Under the pieces are notes generated by a model that searched no databases, had not been told where the DNA came from, and was given only the letters and a program-made list of their open reading frames with translations. DNA of 27,792 bases. Source: an uncultured Opitutia bacterium (GTDB lineage Bacteria; Verrucomicrobiota; Verrucomicrobiia; Opitutales; UBA953). Positions 14,832 to 22,939 of the stretch are shown one piece after another. Position 1 is the stretch's first letter, and each line of letters starts with the position of its first letter. The stretch spans positions 1-27,792 of the forward strand of contig CAIMFE010000192.1 in assembly GCA_903840235.1 (NCBI GenBank), in the 5' to 3' direction. Made by a program: the position numbers and the translations under genes.

Positions 14832-15590
14832 ATGAAAACGACATTTAACCCCGAACTCGCGCTGAAGAAAATAGATCTTAAAGGCGTGATAGGTATTTTT
14901 GATTATCTTCCCGGGGTCATGTTTTTTGCCAAAGATTTAGAGGGACGATTTATTATGGCCAACCAGGCGTTTGCAGCGCGCTTTGGTTTCAAAAATATTC
15001 AGGAAGTTTTAGGGAAGAACGACACCGACACCTGTTCCTCGCCCGAACTCATTTCGCACTATATCAAAAAAGATCGCGAAGTGATTGAATCAGGAAAACC
15101 GCAGTTGGGGATCATTGAATTGTTTCCTAATGAAAACGGAGAACATGTTTGGTACGAGACCACTAAAATTCCCCTGTGGGATACGGAGGGAAAAGTCTGC
15201 GGAGTTTGCGGAATTATTAAAAGTTACGAAGGCACCAAGGCCTCGATTGAGCCCTATTTACAGGTTGAACGTGCAGCTGAATGCATTAAGCAAAATCTAA
15301 CCAATCGACTTGATATCGATAAAATTTCCAAACTCTCGGGACTTTCGGTGAGACAGTTTGAAAGAAAATTTCGCAAGGCCTATCAGGTAAGTCCGCGCGG
15401 CTATTTAGTACGCATGAGAGTGGCGGCAGCGTCAGATTTATTAAAAAATACTGACTTAAGGCCTTCGGAAATCGCTGAAAAAACAGGGTTTTACGACGCG
15501 AGCGACTTTTCCAGAAAATTCAAAGCCGCGATGAAACTCAGCCCCACGGAATATCGAAGACAGCAAATGATTGAAAATAAAGGGGGATAA
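14832..15590 (+). CDS. PAS-domain AraC-family transcriptional regulator
   Basis: This is a 252-aa two-domain regulator. Residues ~20-130 form a PAS sensor (FDYLPGVMFFAKDLEGRFIM near its start; HVWYETTKIPLWDTEGKVCG near its end). Residues ~150-245 form the AraC-type double helix-turn-helix, with IDKISKLSGLSVRQFERKF as the first helix pair and PSEIAEKTGFYDASDFSRKF as the second. The PAS domain probably senses a small ligand or redox state, rather than the cupin sugar pocket of ordinary AraC. It lies 74 nt upstream of the MFS permease on the same strand and close to the fucosidase, which suggests local control of that module. A separate promoter for the permease lies between them. No Shine-Dalgarno motif precedes the ATG. 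Confidence 0.9.
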   Translation: MKTTFNPELALKKIDLKGVIGIFDYLPGVMFFAKDLEGRFIMANQAFAARFGFKNIQEVLGKNDTDTCSSPELISHYIKKDREVIESGKPQLGIIELFPNENGEHVWYETTKIPLWDTEGKVCGVCGIIKSYEGTKASIEPYLQVERAAECIKQNLTNRLDIDKISKLSGLSVRQFERKFRKAYQVSPRGYLVRMRVAAASDLLKNTDLRPSEIAEKTGFYDASDFSRKFKAAMKLSPTEYRRQQMIENKGG

Positions 15591-15612
15591 ATCGGAGGGC
15601 TGGCTAACCCGC

Positions 15613-15640
15613 TCGACAGAGAAAATATTTTCCTTATTAG
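15613..15640 (+). promoter_or_regulatory. MFS permease promoter with palindromic operator in the spacer
   Basis: TCGACA (15613-15618) and TATTAG (15635-15640) fit a sigma70 promoter with a 16-nt spacer. A perfect 12-bp palindrome, GAAAATATTTTC (15621-15632), fills that spacer. A dimeric regulator bound there would cover the -35/-10 gap. The start would be near 15647, leaving an ~18-nt leader. Confidence 0.5.
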
Positions 15641-15664
15641 TAACTGCGTACCCCTACCCTAACT

Positions 15665-17362
15665 ATGAACACATCAAAAAAATATAATCCTCAACGATTA
15701 CTCTGGGCTGGCTTTTTTGCCATCTTGGCTGCTGGCGCTGGTTTTGCTATTCGCGGCGGAATTTTTGGAGCGTGGGCCGCTGAATACGGCTTCACCGCAA
15801 CACAACTCGGTGCCATTGGTGGTGCTGGTTTTTCAGGATTCTGTTTCGGTATCATCATTGGTGGCCTACTCGTTGATCGACTGGGCTACGGTAAATTAGT
15901 CGCCCTCGCATTTATCGGTCATATTATTTCTGCAGTGGTAACATTTGGAGCTACCGATGCTTCCAACGCTTACAGTTTCCTTTATTGGGGAATGTTTATT
16001 TTTGCTTATGCCAATGGCACTCTCGAAGCTGTCGCTAACCCTCTCATCGCAACCCTGTTCCCAGAAAAACGCGCACACTATTTAAATATTCTGCACGCTT
16101 CTTGGCCACTCGGCATGGTCGTCGGCGCACTCGCTACTTATATCCTCGGATCACTTCTGCATATCGGTTGGAAGGGACAACTCGCTTTCTACCTCGTGCC
16201 AACCGTTGGCTACGCATTACTCTTCTGGAACCAAAACTTCCCTAAATCTGAAGCCGCAGAAAAAGGTGCTGACTTGGGCGAAATGACGAGAGACGTCGGT
16301 ATTCTAGGCGGCGCAGTTATCTGCTACTTATTAACTTTATTTTTCCGAAATGCAATCGGCCTAGATTCAGCAACGTCTGTGACGGTAGGCGCACTGCTCC
16401 TTGTGGCGGTTGCTATGATTAGTCGTCATAGTAAAAAACTGGCTTTAGAAAGTATTGCCGTTTTGGCGGTATGCACACTGATTGCCCTCCAAGCGCAAAT
16501 CACCTTCGGACTCTCAAATACCGCAGGGCTGGCCATCACCATCGCATTAGTTTTAGGCCTCGGTATTACAATGAACTGGGCCCTTGGATCATTCCTGCTC
16601 TTTGTCCTTTTCGTTACTCACGCCCTTGTCGGCGCAGTTGAATTAGGAACTGATGGTTGGATTGAATCTATCACCGGAAATCTTTTTACAGCTGAACAGG
16701 GTAAATTTTTACTCATCTGGACCTCAGCAATTATGTTCGGATTAAGATTCTGCGTGGATCTCATTGAGAAGCGCTTAGGTCTTTCGCCGATTGGACTTCT
16801 CTTTGTCTCGGCAATCACTGCGTTCATTGGACTTCGACTGGCCAGCGGCATGGAGAGTTTCGCTGTCGCCCTTATCGCGCTAGGAATCTATGCATTCGGT
16901 AAAACCTTCTTCTGGCCAACCATGCTAGCCGTTGTCGGTGATCGCTTCCCGCGCTCAGGTGCCGTGGCGATGTCCATCTTGGGTGGAATTGGAATGCTCT
17001 CCGCCGGACTCGTGGGCGGTCCCGGCTTAGGCTACGCGAAAGATCGCTACACAGCCGAAGCACTCAGTAAAGATGCCCCTGCCGTTTATGAATCCGCTAA
17101 AGCATCAACCGTTTCTAATTATCTATTCTTAAAACCGGTCACCGCGGTTGATGGAGCTAAATTAGAAGCCGCGAAACAAGCCGGCGAAAAAGGCACCCCG
17201 GATCAAAAAGCTATCGTGAAAGCTAATCAGCAAGGCGATCGTGCCACTCTCAAAGCGGATTCTTATATCCCGCTCAGCATGGCGATTATCTATTTACTGC
17301 TACTCTTCTACTTCAAACAAATCGGTGGATACCGTGCGCTCAAAATTGATGAGCAAAGTTAG
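15665..17362 (+). CDS. MFS sugar permease with extra membrane segments
   Basis: This 565-aa inner-membrane transporter belongs to the major facilitator superfamily, with a FucP-like flavour: AVELGTDGWIESITGN corresponds to the start of the C-terminal half. About 15-16 hydrophobic segments are visible instead of 12; residues ~208-320, between the two six-helix halves, add about four. A soluble insert of ~75 residues rich in Ala, Lys and Asp (about 460-537) sits before the last helix. The neighbourhood (AraC-type regulator upstream, convergent fucosidase downstream) suggests it imports fucose or a related sugar, which is an inference; sequence alone does not fix the substrate. A shared terminator follows. 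No Shine-Dalgarno motif precedes the ATG. Confidence 0.85.
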   Translation: MNTSKKYNPQRLLWAGFFAILAAGAGFAIRGGIFGAWAAEYGFTATQLGAIGGAGFSGFCFGIIIGGLLVDRLGYGKLVALAFIGHIISAVVTFGATDASNAYSFLYWGMFIFAYANGTLEAVANPLIATLFPEKRAHYLNILHASWPLGMVVGALATYILGSLLHIGWKGQLAFYLVPTVGYALLFWNQNFPKSEAAEKGADLGEMTRDVGILGGAVICYLLTLFFRNAIGLDSATSVTVGALLLVAVAMISRHSKKLALESIAVLAVCTLIALQAQITFGLSNTAGLAITIALVLGLGITMNWALGSFLLFVLFVTHALVGAVELGTDGWIESITGNLFTAEQGKFLLIWTSAIMFGLRFCVDLIEKRLGLSPIGLLFVSAITAFIGLRLASGMESFAVALIALGIYAFGKTFFWPTMLAVVGDRFPRSGAVAMSILGGIGMLSAGLVGGPGLGYAKDRYTAEALSKDAPAVYESAKASTVSNYLFLKPVTAVDGAKLEAAKQAGEKGTPDQKAIVKANQQGDRATLKADSYIPLSMAIIYLLLLFYFKQIGGYRALKIDEQS

Positions 17363-17383
17363 CGAGTAGTTATTTATTCCTAC

Positions 17384-17415
17384 AAAAAAGGGCAGCCATT
17401 GGGCTGCCCTTTTTT
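17384..17415. terminator. Bidirectional rho-independent terminator
   Basis: A perfect 14-bp inverted repeat (arms 17384-17397 and 17402-17415) with a 4-nt loop has a GGGCAGCC core, with A-run and T-run ends. It lies between the convergent MFS and fucosidase genes and can end both transcripts. It is the only clear intrinsic terminator seen in the window. Confidence 0.93.
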
Positions 17416-17433
17416 ATGAACACTAACTCGGGG

Positions 17434-19254
17434 TTATTGACGAGGTGTTAAGATTACCGAACGGAGTCTCATTAACTCTTTACCGGTAATCGTCTCAGTC
17501 AGAACTTGGACATTCAGTTCACCAGGCTCCACGGTTACGGTGCCGAGATTTACTTCTACAGCTTCGCCCATTTTTGTGACTTCTCCTTTGAGTTTCTGAT
17601 TTCCGATTTCCACAACATAGGTACCGCCGAAGCTATCGGTGTTTTTCTTGATCACAGTTCCGCCATCAGTCTCAACCTTTTTGTCGGCAACGGGTGCGTC
17701 ATAGCTGACAACGACATCAAACGTTGTCTTTTGGTTTAGGCGAGAGGCCCACTTAACGCCGCACTCTTTCGACTTCCAATCGGTTACATTCATTGAAATG
17801 ATTTGGCCACGATTAAGTCTCCAACCAGCTTTATCGGTCTTACCTAATAATTCCGCTGAGAAAACACTGAGCTTATTAGGAAGGTTATTTTGTAGGAGAA
17901 AAGCTGCATCGCCAGTAGGCGCAGCCTTACACTTAACTAAAATAACCGTGTCAGATTGATCAGGCATATCTTTTGGAATATCGATTTCTAAATCGAGACC
18001 GATGCGTTTGATGGATAATTGTTTGTCTCGGTTTGATAAAAGAACAGCGCTTTCAACATCAGCCTTTAATCCGCCGACGACTAATTTTCCGTCCTTCGGC
18101 CAATCGAAGACGTGAAGGTAAAGGTTGTTTCCTTTTAGAGTAGAATCACCCCAGGCCTGACGCATGAGAGGAGTGCGGACCGTTCCGCGAATCGATTCAC
18201 CGTTCACATCCCACCACTTACCGATTTCGCTAAGTATGGCTAAATCCTCGGGCGCCATTTTTCCAGTGCCCATCGGGCCAATATTTAAGAGAAGATTTCC
18301 ACCCTTAGCCGCAGCCTTAGCTAGAATATGAATGAAGTGTGCGGGAGACTTATGGGTCTTATCTAACTTGTGATATCCATAAGAATTATTGGTGGTTGGA
18401 ATTGCTTCCCAGTCTTTCGCTTCAGGCTGAGTCATTGGACCAAACTCCACCGGACAATCAGGAGTCGAAAGGTAATCACCGTAGAGTGCTCCAGCCACAC
18501 GTCCGTTAATGATTAAATTAGGATCCTGCTTACGGAGGTAAGCTAAAATTTCTTCGTTAAGTTCTTTAGGATTATGGTGTGGCGTGTCTCCCCAGAAAAG
18601 TGCGGGATGATAATTTTTGATAAGCTCTTTGATTTGTGGGAAAACTTTTTTCTCTACAACAGCTTTGCGACGCTCTGGGCCGTTGGGCTCGGGATAACGA
18701 GGGTCACCTGAAATCGACCAGTCTTGAGCATGCGAATAATAGAAGCCGAGTTTTACTCCGTACTTATCGCACGCTGCTTTGAGTTCCTTCATCGGGTCTC
18801 GACCAAACTTACTCGTCTTTACGACATTATAGTCATCAACCTTCGAATCAAACATCGCGACACCATCGTGGTGCATGGAGGTGATCACAATATACTGCAT
18901 GCCTGTGGCTTTGACTGTCCTTACCCATTCATCCGCATTAAACTCTACAGGATTAAAAGGCTTCACTACTTTTTCTAAATACTCTTCGCGATTAATTTTC
19001 ATAATGCGCTGTAAGTGCTCAGCATAGCCTTCCACTTTCTGACCCTTCCACTCACCGCCAAAGCCGGAATAGACTCCCCAGTGGATGAACATACCAAACT
19101 TCGCCTCTCTCCACCATGCGAGGCGAGCATCCTTATTTGGATCCTCCGCCGAAGGAGTAATTTTAGCGGGTGCCGCGGGGGTGGTTTGCGCACGGATCTT
19201 CCAACTAGGGAAGATGGATAATACAGCGGTGATAATAAGCAGGGGTAATCGCAT
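17434..19254 (-). CDS. Secreted alpha-L-fucosidase, GH29
   Basis: GH29 retaining fucosidases release terminal alpha-L-fucose from glycans. The protein has 606 residues. A signal peptide occupies about residues 1-22, ending near RAQ. Catalytic-domain motifs are AKFGMFIHWGVYSG (51-64), SMHHDGVAMF (126-135), KLGFYYSHAQDW (168-179) and HPALFWGDTPH (216-226), where D223 is the expected nucleophile (equivalent to the LWxD Asp of the family). NLLLNIGPMGTG closes the barrel. The C-terminal ~200 residues form beta-rich accessory domains, including a segment with paired Lys/Asp-rich strands. It is convergent with the MFS permease across a shared terminator. The substrate could be algal fucan or host glycan. 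No lipobox is present. Confidence 0.94.
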   Translation of the reverse strand: MRLPLLIITAVLSIFPSWKIRAQTTPAAPAKITPSAEDPNKDARLAWWREAKFGMFIHWGVYSGFGGEWKGQKVEGYAEHLQRIMKINREEYLEKVVKPFNPVEFNADEWVRTVKATGMQYIVITSMHHDGVAMFDSKVDDYNVVKTSKFGRDPMKELKAACDKYGVKLGFYYSHAQDWSISGDPRYPEPNGPERRKAVVEKKVFPQIKELIKNYHPALFWGDTPHHNPKELNEEILAYLRKQDPNLIINGRVAGALYGDYLSTPDCPVEFGPMTQPEAKDWEAIPTTNNSYGYHKLDKTHKSPAHFIHILAKAAAKGGNLLLNIGPMGTGKMAPEDLAILSEIGKWWDVNGESIRGTVRTPLMRQAWGDSTLKGNNLYLHVFDWPKDGKLVVGGLKADVESAVLLSNRDKQLSIKRIGLDLEIDIPKDMPDQSDTVILVKCKAAPTGDAAFLLQNNLPNKLSVFSAELLGKTDKAGWRLNRGQIISMNVTDWKSKECGVKWASRLNQKTTFDVVVSYDAPVADKKVETDGGTVIKKNTDSFGGTYVVEIGNQKLKGEVTKMGEAVEVNLGTVTVEPGELNVQVLTETITGKELMRLRSVILTPRQ

Positions 19255-19268
19255 AGAGTTTTAGATTC

Positions 19269-19288
19269 GGAACCTGGGGATTGGTTCC
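19269..19288. promoter_or_regulatory. Inverted repeat upstream of the fucosidase start
   Basis: GGAACC (19269-19274) and GGTTCC (19283-19288) form a 6-bp inverted repeat with an 8-nt loop, 15-34 nt before the fucosidase ATG. It could be an operator or a leader hairpin. It differs from the operator-like palindrome upstream of the permease. Confidence 0.3.
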
Positions 19289-19358
19289 AATATTTAGATT
19301 AATTTTCAATTTCATCAGTATGAGCACAAGGTTTCTTTTCCCGTCATATATGAAGTTG

Positions 19359-19427
19359 AGGGGACATGGGGAGATACAATTTCATGCACTACCCCGTGTC
19401 ACCTTTACTCGTGCCCACTTGTCCCTT
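19359..19427. repeat. Degenerate inverted and direct repeats beside tRNA-Ser
   Basis: AGGGGACATGGGGA (19359-19372) pairs with ACCCCGTGTCACCT (19391-19404) at 11 of 14 positions. A third related unit, read on the reverse strand as AAGGGACAAGTGGGCAC, lies at 19411-19427. The gap between the fucosidase and the tRNA (19255-19436) otherwise holds no gene. It may be a small REP-like or eroded element. Confidence 0.3.
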
Positions 19428-19436
19428 AAATTTTTC

Positions 19437-19524
19437 TGGCGGAGGGGAAGGGATTCGAACCCCCGGTACCTTGCGGTACATCTGATTTCGAATCAGACGC
19501 AATCGACCACTCTGCCACCCCTCC
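19437..19524 (-). tRNA. tRNA-Ser (CGA), 3' CCA encoded
   Basis: The reverse strand folds as a class II tRNA of 88 nt. The acceptor arms are GGAGGGG and CCCCTCC, followed by discriminator G and an encoded CCA. The anticodon stem TCTGA/TCAGA encloses loop TTCGAAA, giving anticodon CGA, which reads UCG serine codons. A long variable arm (GTACCGCAAGGTAC) is present, as serine tRNAs require, and the T-loop is TTCGAAT. Confidence 0.96.
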
Positions 19525-19629
19525 AAACCAGTACAATTGAGGAAGTCTGATGCCGTGATGTGGGCAAGCGGAAAGTGGATAATCTCTCGTCCCCTCCCAC
19601 CCTGCACACACTAATTCCAACCAATCAGA

Positions 19630-20223
19630 CTAAAAGCCGATTGAATTTCTGGAACCTTGTTTAGTAATCGTCTTCTCTTCTTCCCAGACCGCGAGTCCGG
19701 TTTTAACTTCGGTTAAGGAGAGTTGGAAAATATAGGACGCTTGTTGGACGCCCCTTGCTGATGCACGGTTCTCCAAAATTTTTCCTGAGAGCGTGTAATC
19801 AGGAAGAAGTGGCTTGGCTGATTCACCGGTGACTGCGGCCTGACTTTTACGCGCTTCAGCAGCAGCTTGATCTTCGGGGCCACCGAAACCAATCGCTTTA
19901 GCTACGCGGACTTTTCCACTCTTGGTTAATGAAACTGTCATCTTCTTAACTAACTGGCTGGTATCAAAATTACTTCCGGTATCGTTGGTAACACGACCCA
20001 CCATTAAAATAGGAGATCCGTCAGGACGCTTCGCACCCACAAATGCGGGGGAATCATATAAGGACTTCAACATCATGTCCGCTGCGAGGGCGAAGTCCTG
20101 AACGTTCACAGCATCTAAGCTCACGATACCACTGCCGTCATTGGCTTCGATATAACCTGCGTCGCGGGGGGACGAACAACCAGCGAGAGATAAGAGTGCT
20201 GCGGAGAGGAGTAATTTTTTCAT
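19630..20223 (-). CDS. lpoB: LpoB-like outer-membrane lipoprotein, PBP activator family
   Basis: This is a 197-aa lipoprotein. The signal peptide MKKLLLSAALLSLAGC ends at a lipobox with Cys16 as the lipidated residue, and the following Ser-Ser argues for outer-membrane sorting. The soluble domain contains NVQDFALAADMMLKSL and PILMVGRVTNDTGSNFDTSQ, with a C-terminal QASYIFQLSLTEVKTG, AVWEEEKTITKQG block, the typical LpoB (COG3417) pattern. E. coli LpoB activates PBP1B; a matching cell-wall role is inferred here. It is translated from an ATGA overlap after the COG3014-like lipoprotein gene, a pairing seen in several genomes. The C terminus (NSIGF) ends soon after the conserved block. Confidence 0.83.
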   Translation of the reverse strand: MKKLLLSAALLSLAGCSSPRDAGYIEANDGSGIVSLDAVNVQDFALAADMMLKSLYDSPAFVGAKRPDGSPILMVGRVTNDTGSNFDTSQLVKKMTVSLTKSGKVRVAKAIGFGGPEDQAAAEARKSQAAVTGESAKPLLPDYTLSGKILENRASARGVQQASYIFQLSLTEVKTGLAVWEEEKTITKQGSRNSIGF

Positions 20224-21698
20224 GGGTTTAGAATAATTTTGTGAAGGGAAAGTGGACCGCCTTTAGCCGGCGTTTTACAATATAATATTAAAGACTTTGC
20301 GTTAGGAACTGTAAATGAGATAGGCGGACGAGCGAGGCTATTTTGAATATTTAATTTCTCCGAAACGGGAACCACCAGTCTCACCATACTGATATTCTTA
20401 GGCAAAGTTGCCCAATTTCTAAGATCGGCCTGTGCTGACTGCGTCGTATAGGCATTAGTAGTAATGATTGTCGCTAAGTAAAGAAACCCAGCAGCTTGTG
20501 AATTATTACGACGATTATTTTCCTCGGCAGCTTTATTGGCAACATAGGCAGCGATTCCTTTAATGGTCGCCGAGGCCACCGCGCGAGTCTTCACAATGGG
20601 GAGTTCGTCATTGAATTCTCTAGCAACCATTCCATCTACACTCGCTAGCAGTGCAGGATTATAAGTTTCTGTTTTATACTTTATCGCTAGTGTATCTTGA
20701 TTAGGCACGGGCGAGATTTTCGGAAAAGCCACGCTCACGATAGGCGCATTGCGGTCAATGATGATGAGAGGTAACTGAAATTTGTGTTCAGTCCATACCG
20801 GGGCTTCGCCCGTTTCGTGCACCACGTAAATAATACATTTACCATCGACTGCGGGTCGACTGCCCGATGTGGCTGCCCAAATAGCATCTTCCTTAATAGA
20901 TGGATTTTGCGGAGCTAACGCTTGCGCGCGCTCGAGCGACTTCCGCGCTTTTTCAACATCCTCAATTCCTTGTGCGGTGTGTAAAAAGAAAACTCCATGC
21001 AGCCACACTGAAAGAGGATTCATGTAATCCTGATAAATAGGAAGTCCTACGAAATCCGCTATTGCCTGCGAGGTCGCCGAGTAAACTTCTGAACTTCTAA
21101 CAACCCCACCGGCACTAGAATTGCTGGCGTCAACATTACCCATCTCCTCTCGGGCGATGCGTTCTTTTTCTGCGACCATGCGCTTGGCATCTTCTTGTCT
21201 AAACAGTGCACGATTCAATGCCACACGCGCTTTAGCTTGGTCACCTAGTTCTAAATAATTCAAAGCCCGATAGGTGGCGGTCATAATGCGGTCGTAGGAT
21301 CGACCGCGATAAGGCAACGCATACGGATTGGAAAACGCCGAGATACTTTCCGCACTTAAAGAAACTTCTGCGCTAGCATCGTAGCTCTGATATAAATTTT
21401 CAACTGCTTCGAACATATCAACACTCTCTTTAATTTTTCCGGCCTCACGTTGTACATTTGCCAACTGTAATTTTAAAACCACTTCATTTTCTGGGGTGGC
21501 CTGAGCGACGAGCGATTGGGCCTCAATTAAGGAATTAGCATAGTCTCCCGAAGAATAAAGTGCCTGAAAATTTTTAGCCGACTCGGTGTAATTTGAGGCA
21601 CAACCTGTTAGAAGCATTACTAAAAGTAGCCAGAGTCCACCATTACGAACAATTTGTGTATCGTGTGAGGGTGCCAATTGGGATTTAGAGTAATCCAC
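20220..21698 (-). CDS. COG3014-type lipoprotein partner of LpoB
   Basis: This 492-aa lipoprotein has a long signal peptide ending LLLVMLLTGC with Cys33. A helical TPR-like repeat region spans residues ~35-270 (for example YSSGDYANSLIEAQSLV and LGDQAKARVALNRALFRQED), and a C-terminal beta-rich domain follows. This matches the COG3014-type proteins that accompany LpoB in other genomes; the function is unclear but likely concerns cell-wall assembly. The start codon is GTG at 21698. A TTG at 21677 is an alternative, since only the hydrophobic stretch is required. It overlaps the LpoB-like gene by 4 nt (ATGA), and is divergent from the T2SS operon across a 134-nt gap. Confidence 0.78.
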   Translation of the reverse strand: MDYSKSQLAPSHDTQIVRNGGLWLLLVMLLTGCASNYTESAKNFQALYSSGDYANSLIEAQSLVAQATPENEVVLKLQLANVQREAGKIKESVDMFEAVENLYQSYDASAEVSLSAESISAFSNPYALPYRGRSYDRIMTATYRALNYLELGDQAKARVALNRALFRQEDAKRMVAEKERIAREEMGNVDASNSSAGGVVRSSEVYSATSQAIADFVGLPIYQDYMNPLSVWLHGVFFLHTAQGIEDVEKARKSLERAQALAPQNPSIKEDAIWAATSGSRPAVDGKCIIYVVHETGEAPVWTEHKFQLPLIIIDRNAPIVSVAFPKISPVPNQDTLAIKYKTETYNPALLASVDGMVAREFNDELPIVKTRAVASATIKGIAAYVANKAAEENNRRNNSQAAGFLYLATIITTNAYTTQSAQADLRNWATLPKNISMVRLVVPVSEKLNIQNSLARPPISFTVPNAKSLILYCKTPAKGGPLSLHKIILNP

Positions 21699-21832
21699 AC
21701 AAACAGACTAGCCCTTCCATAATTGTTAATAAACCTTAAAGATATTAGTTCTAGCCGATTTCAGGTAAAGGATAGACAATTTTACTCGAAACCTAAAACT
21801 GTATCAGGTGTTGTATTGATGTAAGCCGACCG

Positions 21833-22483
21833 ATGATTTTACCCCACTTTAAATTAACTCTCCTTGTTCTTGGATTCGCACTAATTGCACCATTGAGCCG
21901 GGCCGATGTTGACCTTCAGAGCCTTGTCACCCGCTCCCCCTTCGGCGAAGGAAAGACTGGTGCAGGTGGCGAACGCGCAGGGTCTTTAGAGTTCCGCGGT
22001 TACTACGTCGATAACGGTATAACTTACTTCAGTATTTATAATCCGTCCTCCAAGTCATCGGTGTGGGTCACCCAAGGCGAAACCTCCACCACTCCCTTTG
22101 CCGTATCTGTCAAAAATTTTGATCCCGATAAAAATGCGGTAACCCTGGAGTCCAATGGCCAATCGATGAACCTCTTGCTTCATGAACCTGTAATTGTGAA
22201 AATGGATTTACCAGCGACACCCGCCGCCGCACCCGCTAATAATAATGGCGCAGCTCCAACAACACCCACCGCAGTCATTGGCTCAGCTAATGCCGGACAA
22301 GCAGCCACCGGCGAACAGGCCCAAAACTTTAAGGATACAATACGTCAACGCTGGCAAGATCGCCAAAATCAGAACAATGGAAATGAGAATGGTAAAAACA
22401 AAGGCAATAAAGCAGCTGAGACCACAACCACCACAGAAAATACCAACGCCGCAAAGAAAGGGCAGAAAAACAAAGTAAATTAA
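21833..22483 (+). CDS. Secreted HR-domain-like protein at head of T2SS operon
   Basis: This is a 216-aa protein with a signal peptide (about 1-24, cleavage near SRA-DV). Residues ~48-123 (SLEFRGYYVDNGITYFSIYN, a WVTQGE turn, NAVTLESNGQSMNLLLHEP) resemble the homology-region (HR) fold of GspC/PilP periplasmic proteins. From about residue 130 to the end it is low-complexity, Asn/Thr/Gln/Ala/Lys-rich. No membrane anchor follows the signal peptide. It is the first gene of the secretion operon, with 3 nt to gspG, and may connect the inner-membrane platform to the secretin, a role GspC has elsewhere. That role is an inference from fold and position; direct homology is weak. Confidence 0.6.
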   Translation: MILPHFKLTLLVLGFALIAPLSRADVDLQSLVTRSPFGEGKTGAGGERAGSLEFRGYYVDNGITYFSIYNPSSKSSVWVTQGETSTTPFAVSVKNFDPDKNAVTLESNGQSMNLLLHEPVIVKMDLPATPAAAPANNNGAAPTTPTAVIGSANAGQAATGEQAQNFKDTIRQRWQDRQNQNNGNENGKNKGNKAAETTTTTENTNAAKKGQKNKVN

Positions 22484-22486
22484 TTT

Positions 22487-22939
22487 ATGAATACTAATAA
22501 AAATCATCTCACTCAAATTCAGCGCGCTCGTCGCGGTTTTACGTTACTCGAAATTCTCATCGCCGTGGCCATCGTTGGCATGCTCGTGGGGCTCGCGGTA
22601 ACCAACACGGATAAAATTCTCGGGCAAAGTCAGGAAGGCGTCGCCAAACTTTTCGTGAATGAGTCACTCAAAACCTCTCTGGTGCGTTATCGCATCGACT
22701 TAGGCGATTACCCTTCAACCGACGAAGGCATCAAAGCACTCATCACCGCACCCGAAGGTAAAGCCGATCGCTGGCGCGGACCCTACATGGACGCCAAAGG
22801 TGGAAACCTACCCGTCGATCCCTGGGGACAGGCGTATCAATATCGCTACCCCGGAACACGTAATACTGAATCGTTTGATTTATTTTCCACGGGACGCGAT
22901 AAAGCTGCAGATACTCCTGACGATATTGGAAATTGGTGA
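22487..22939 (+). CDS. gspG: T2SS major pseudopilin GspG
   Basis: GspG forms the main shaft of the type II secretion pseudopilus. The prepilin motif RRG|FTLLE (cleavage after G17, Glu at +5) is followed by the long hydrophobic helix ILIAVAIVGMLVGLAV. The globular part has the family signature with calcium site: LPVDPWGQAYQYRYPG (about 106-121), DLFSTGRDKAADTPDDIGNW at the C terminus. The length of 150 residues is normal. It opens the pseudopilin series, 3 nt after the HR-like gene, and its stop overlaps the gspH start (GTGA). No Shine-Dalgarno motif is visible. Confidence 0.95.
   Translation: MNTNKNHLTQIQRARRGFTLLEILIAVAIVGMLVGLAVTNTDKILGQSQEGVAKLFVNESLKTSLVRYRIDLGDYPSTDEGIKALITAPEGKADRWRGPYMDAKGGNLPVDPWGQAYQYRYPGTRNTESFDLFSTGRDKAADTPDDIGNW

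Noticed and set aside
19281..19620. Small frames on both strands over the tRNA-Ser region
   Set aside because: They are read-throughs of the tRNA gene and its flanks; the tRNA cloverleaf explains the sequence.
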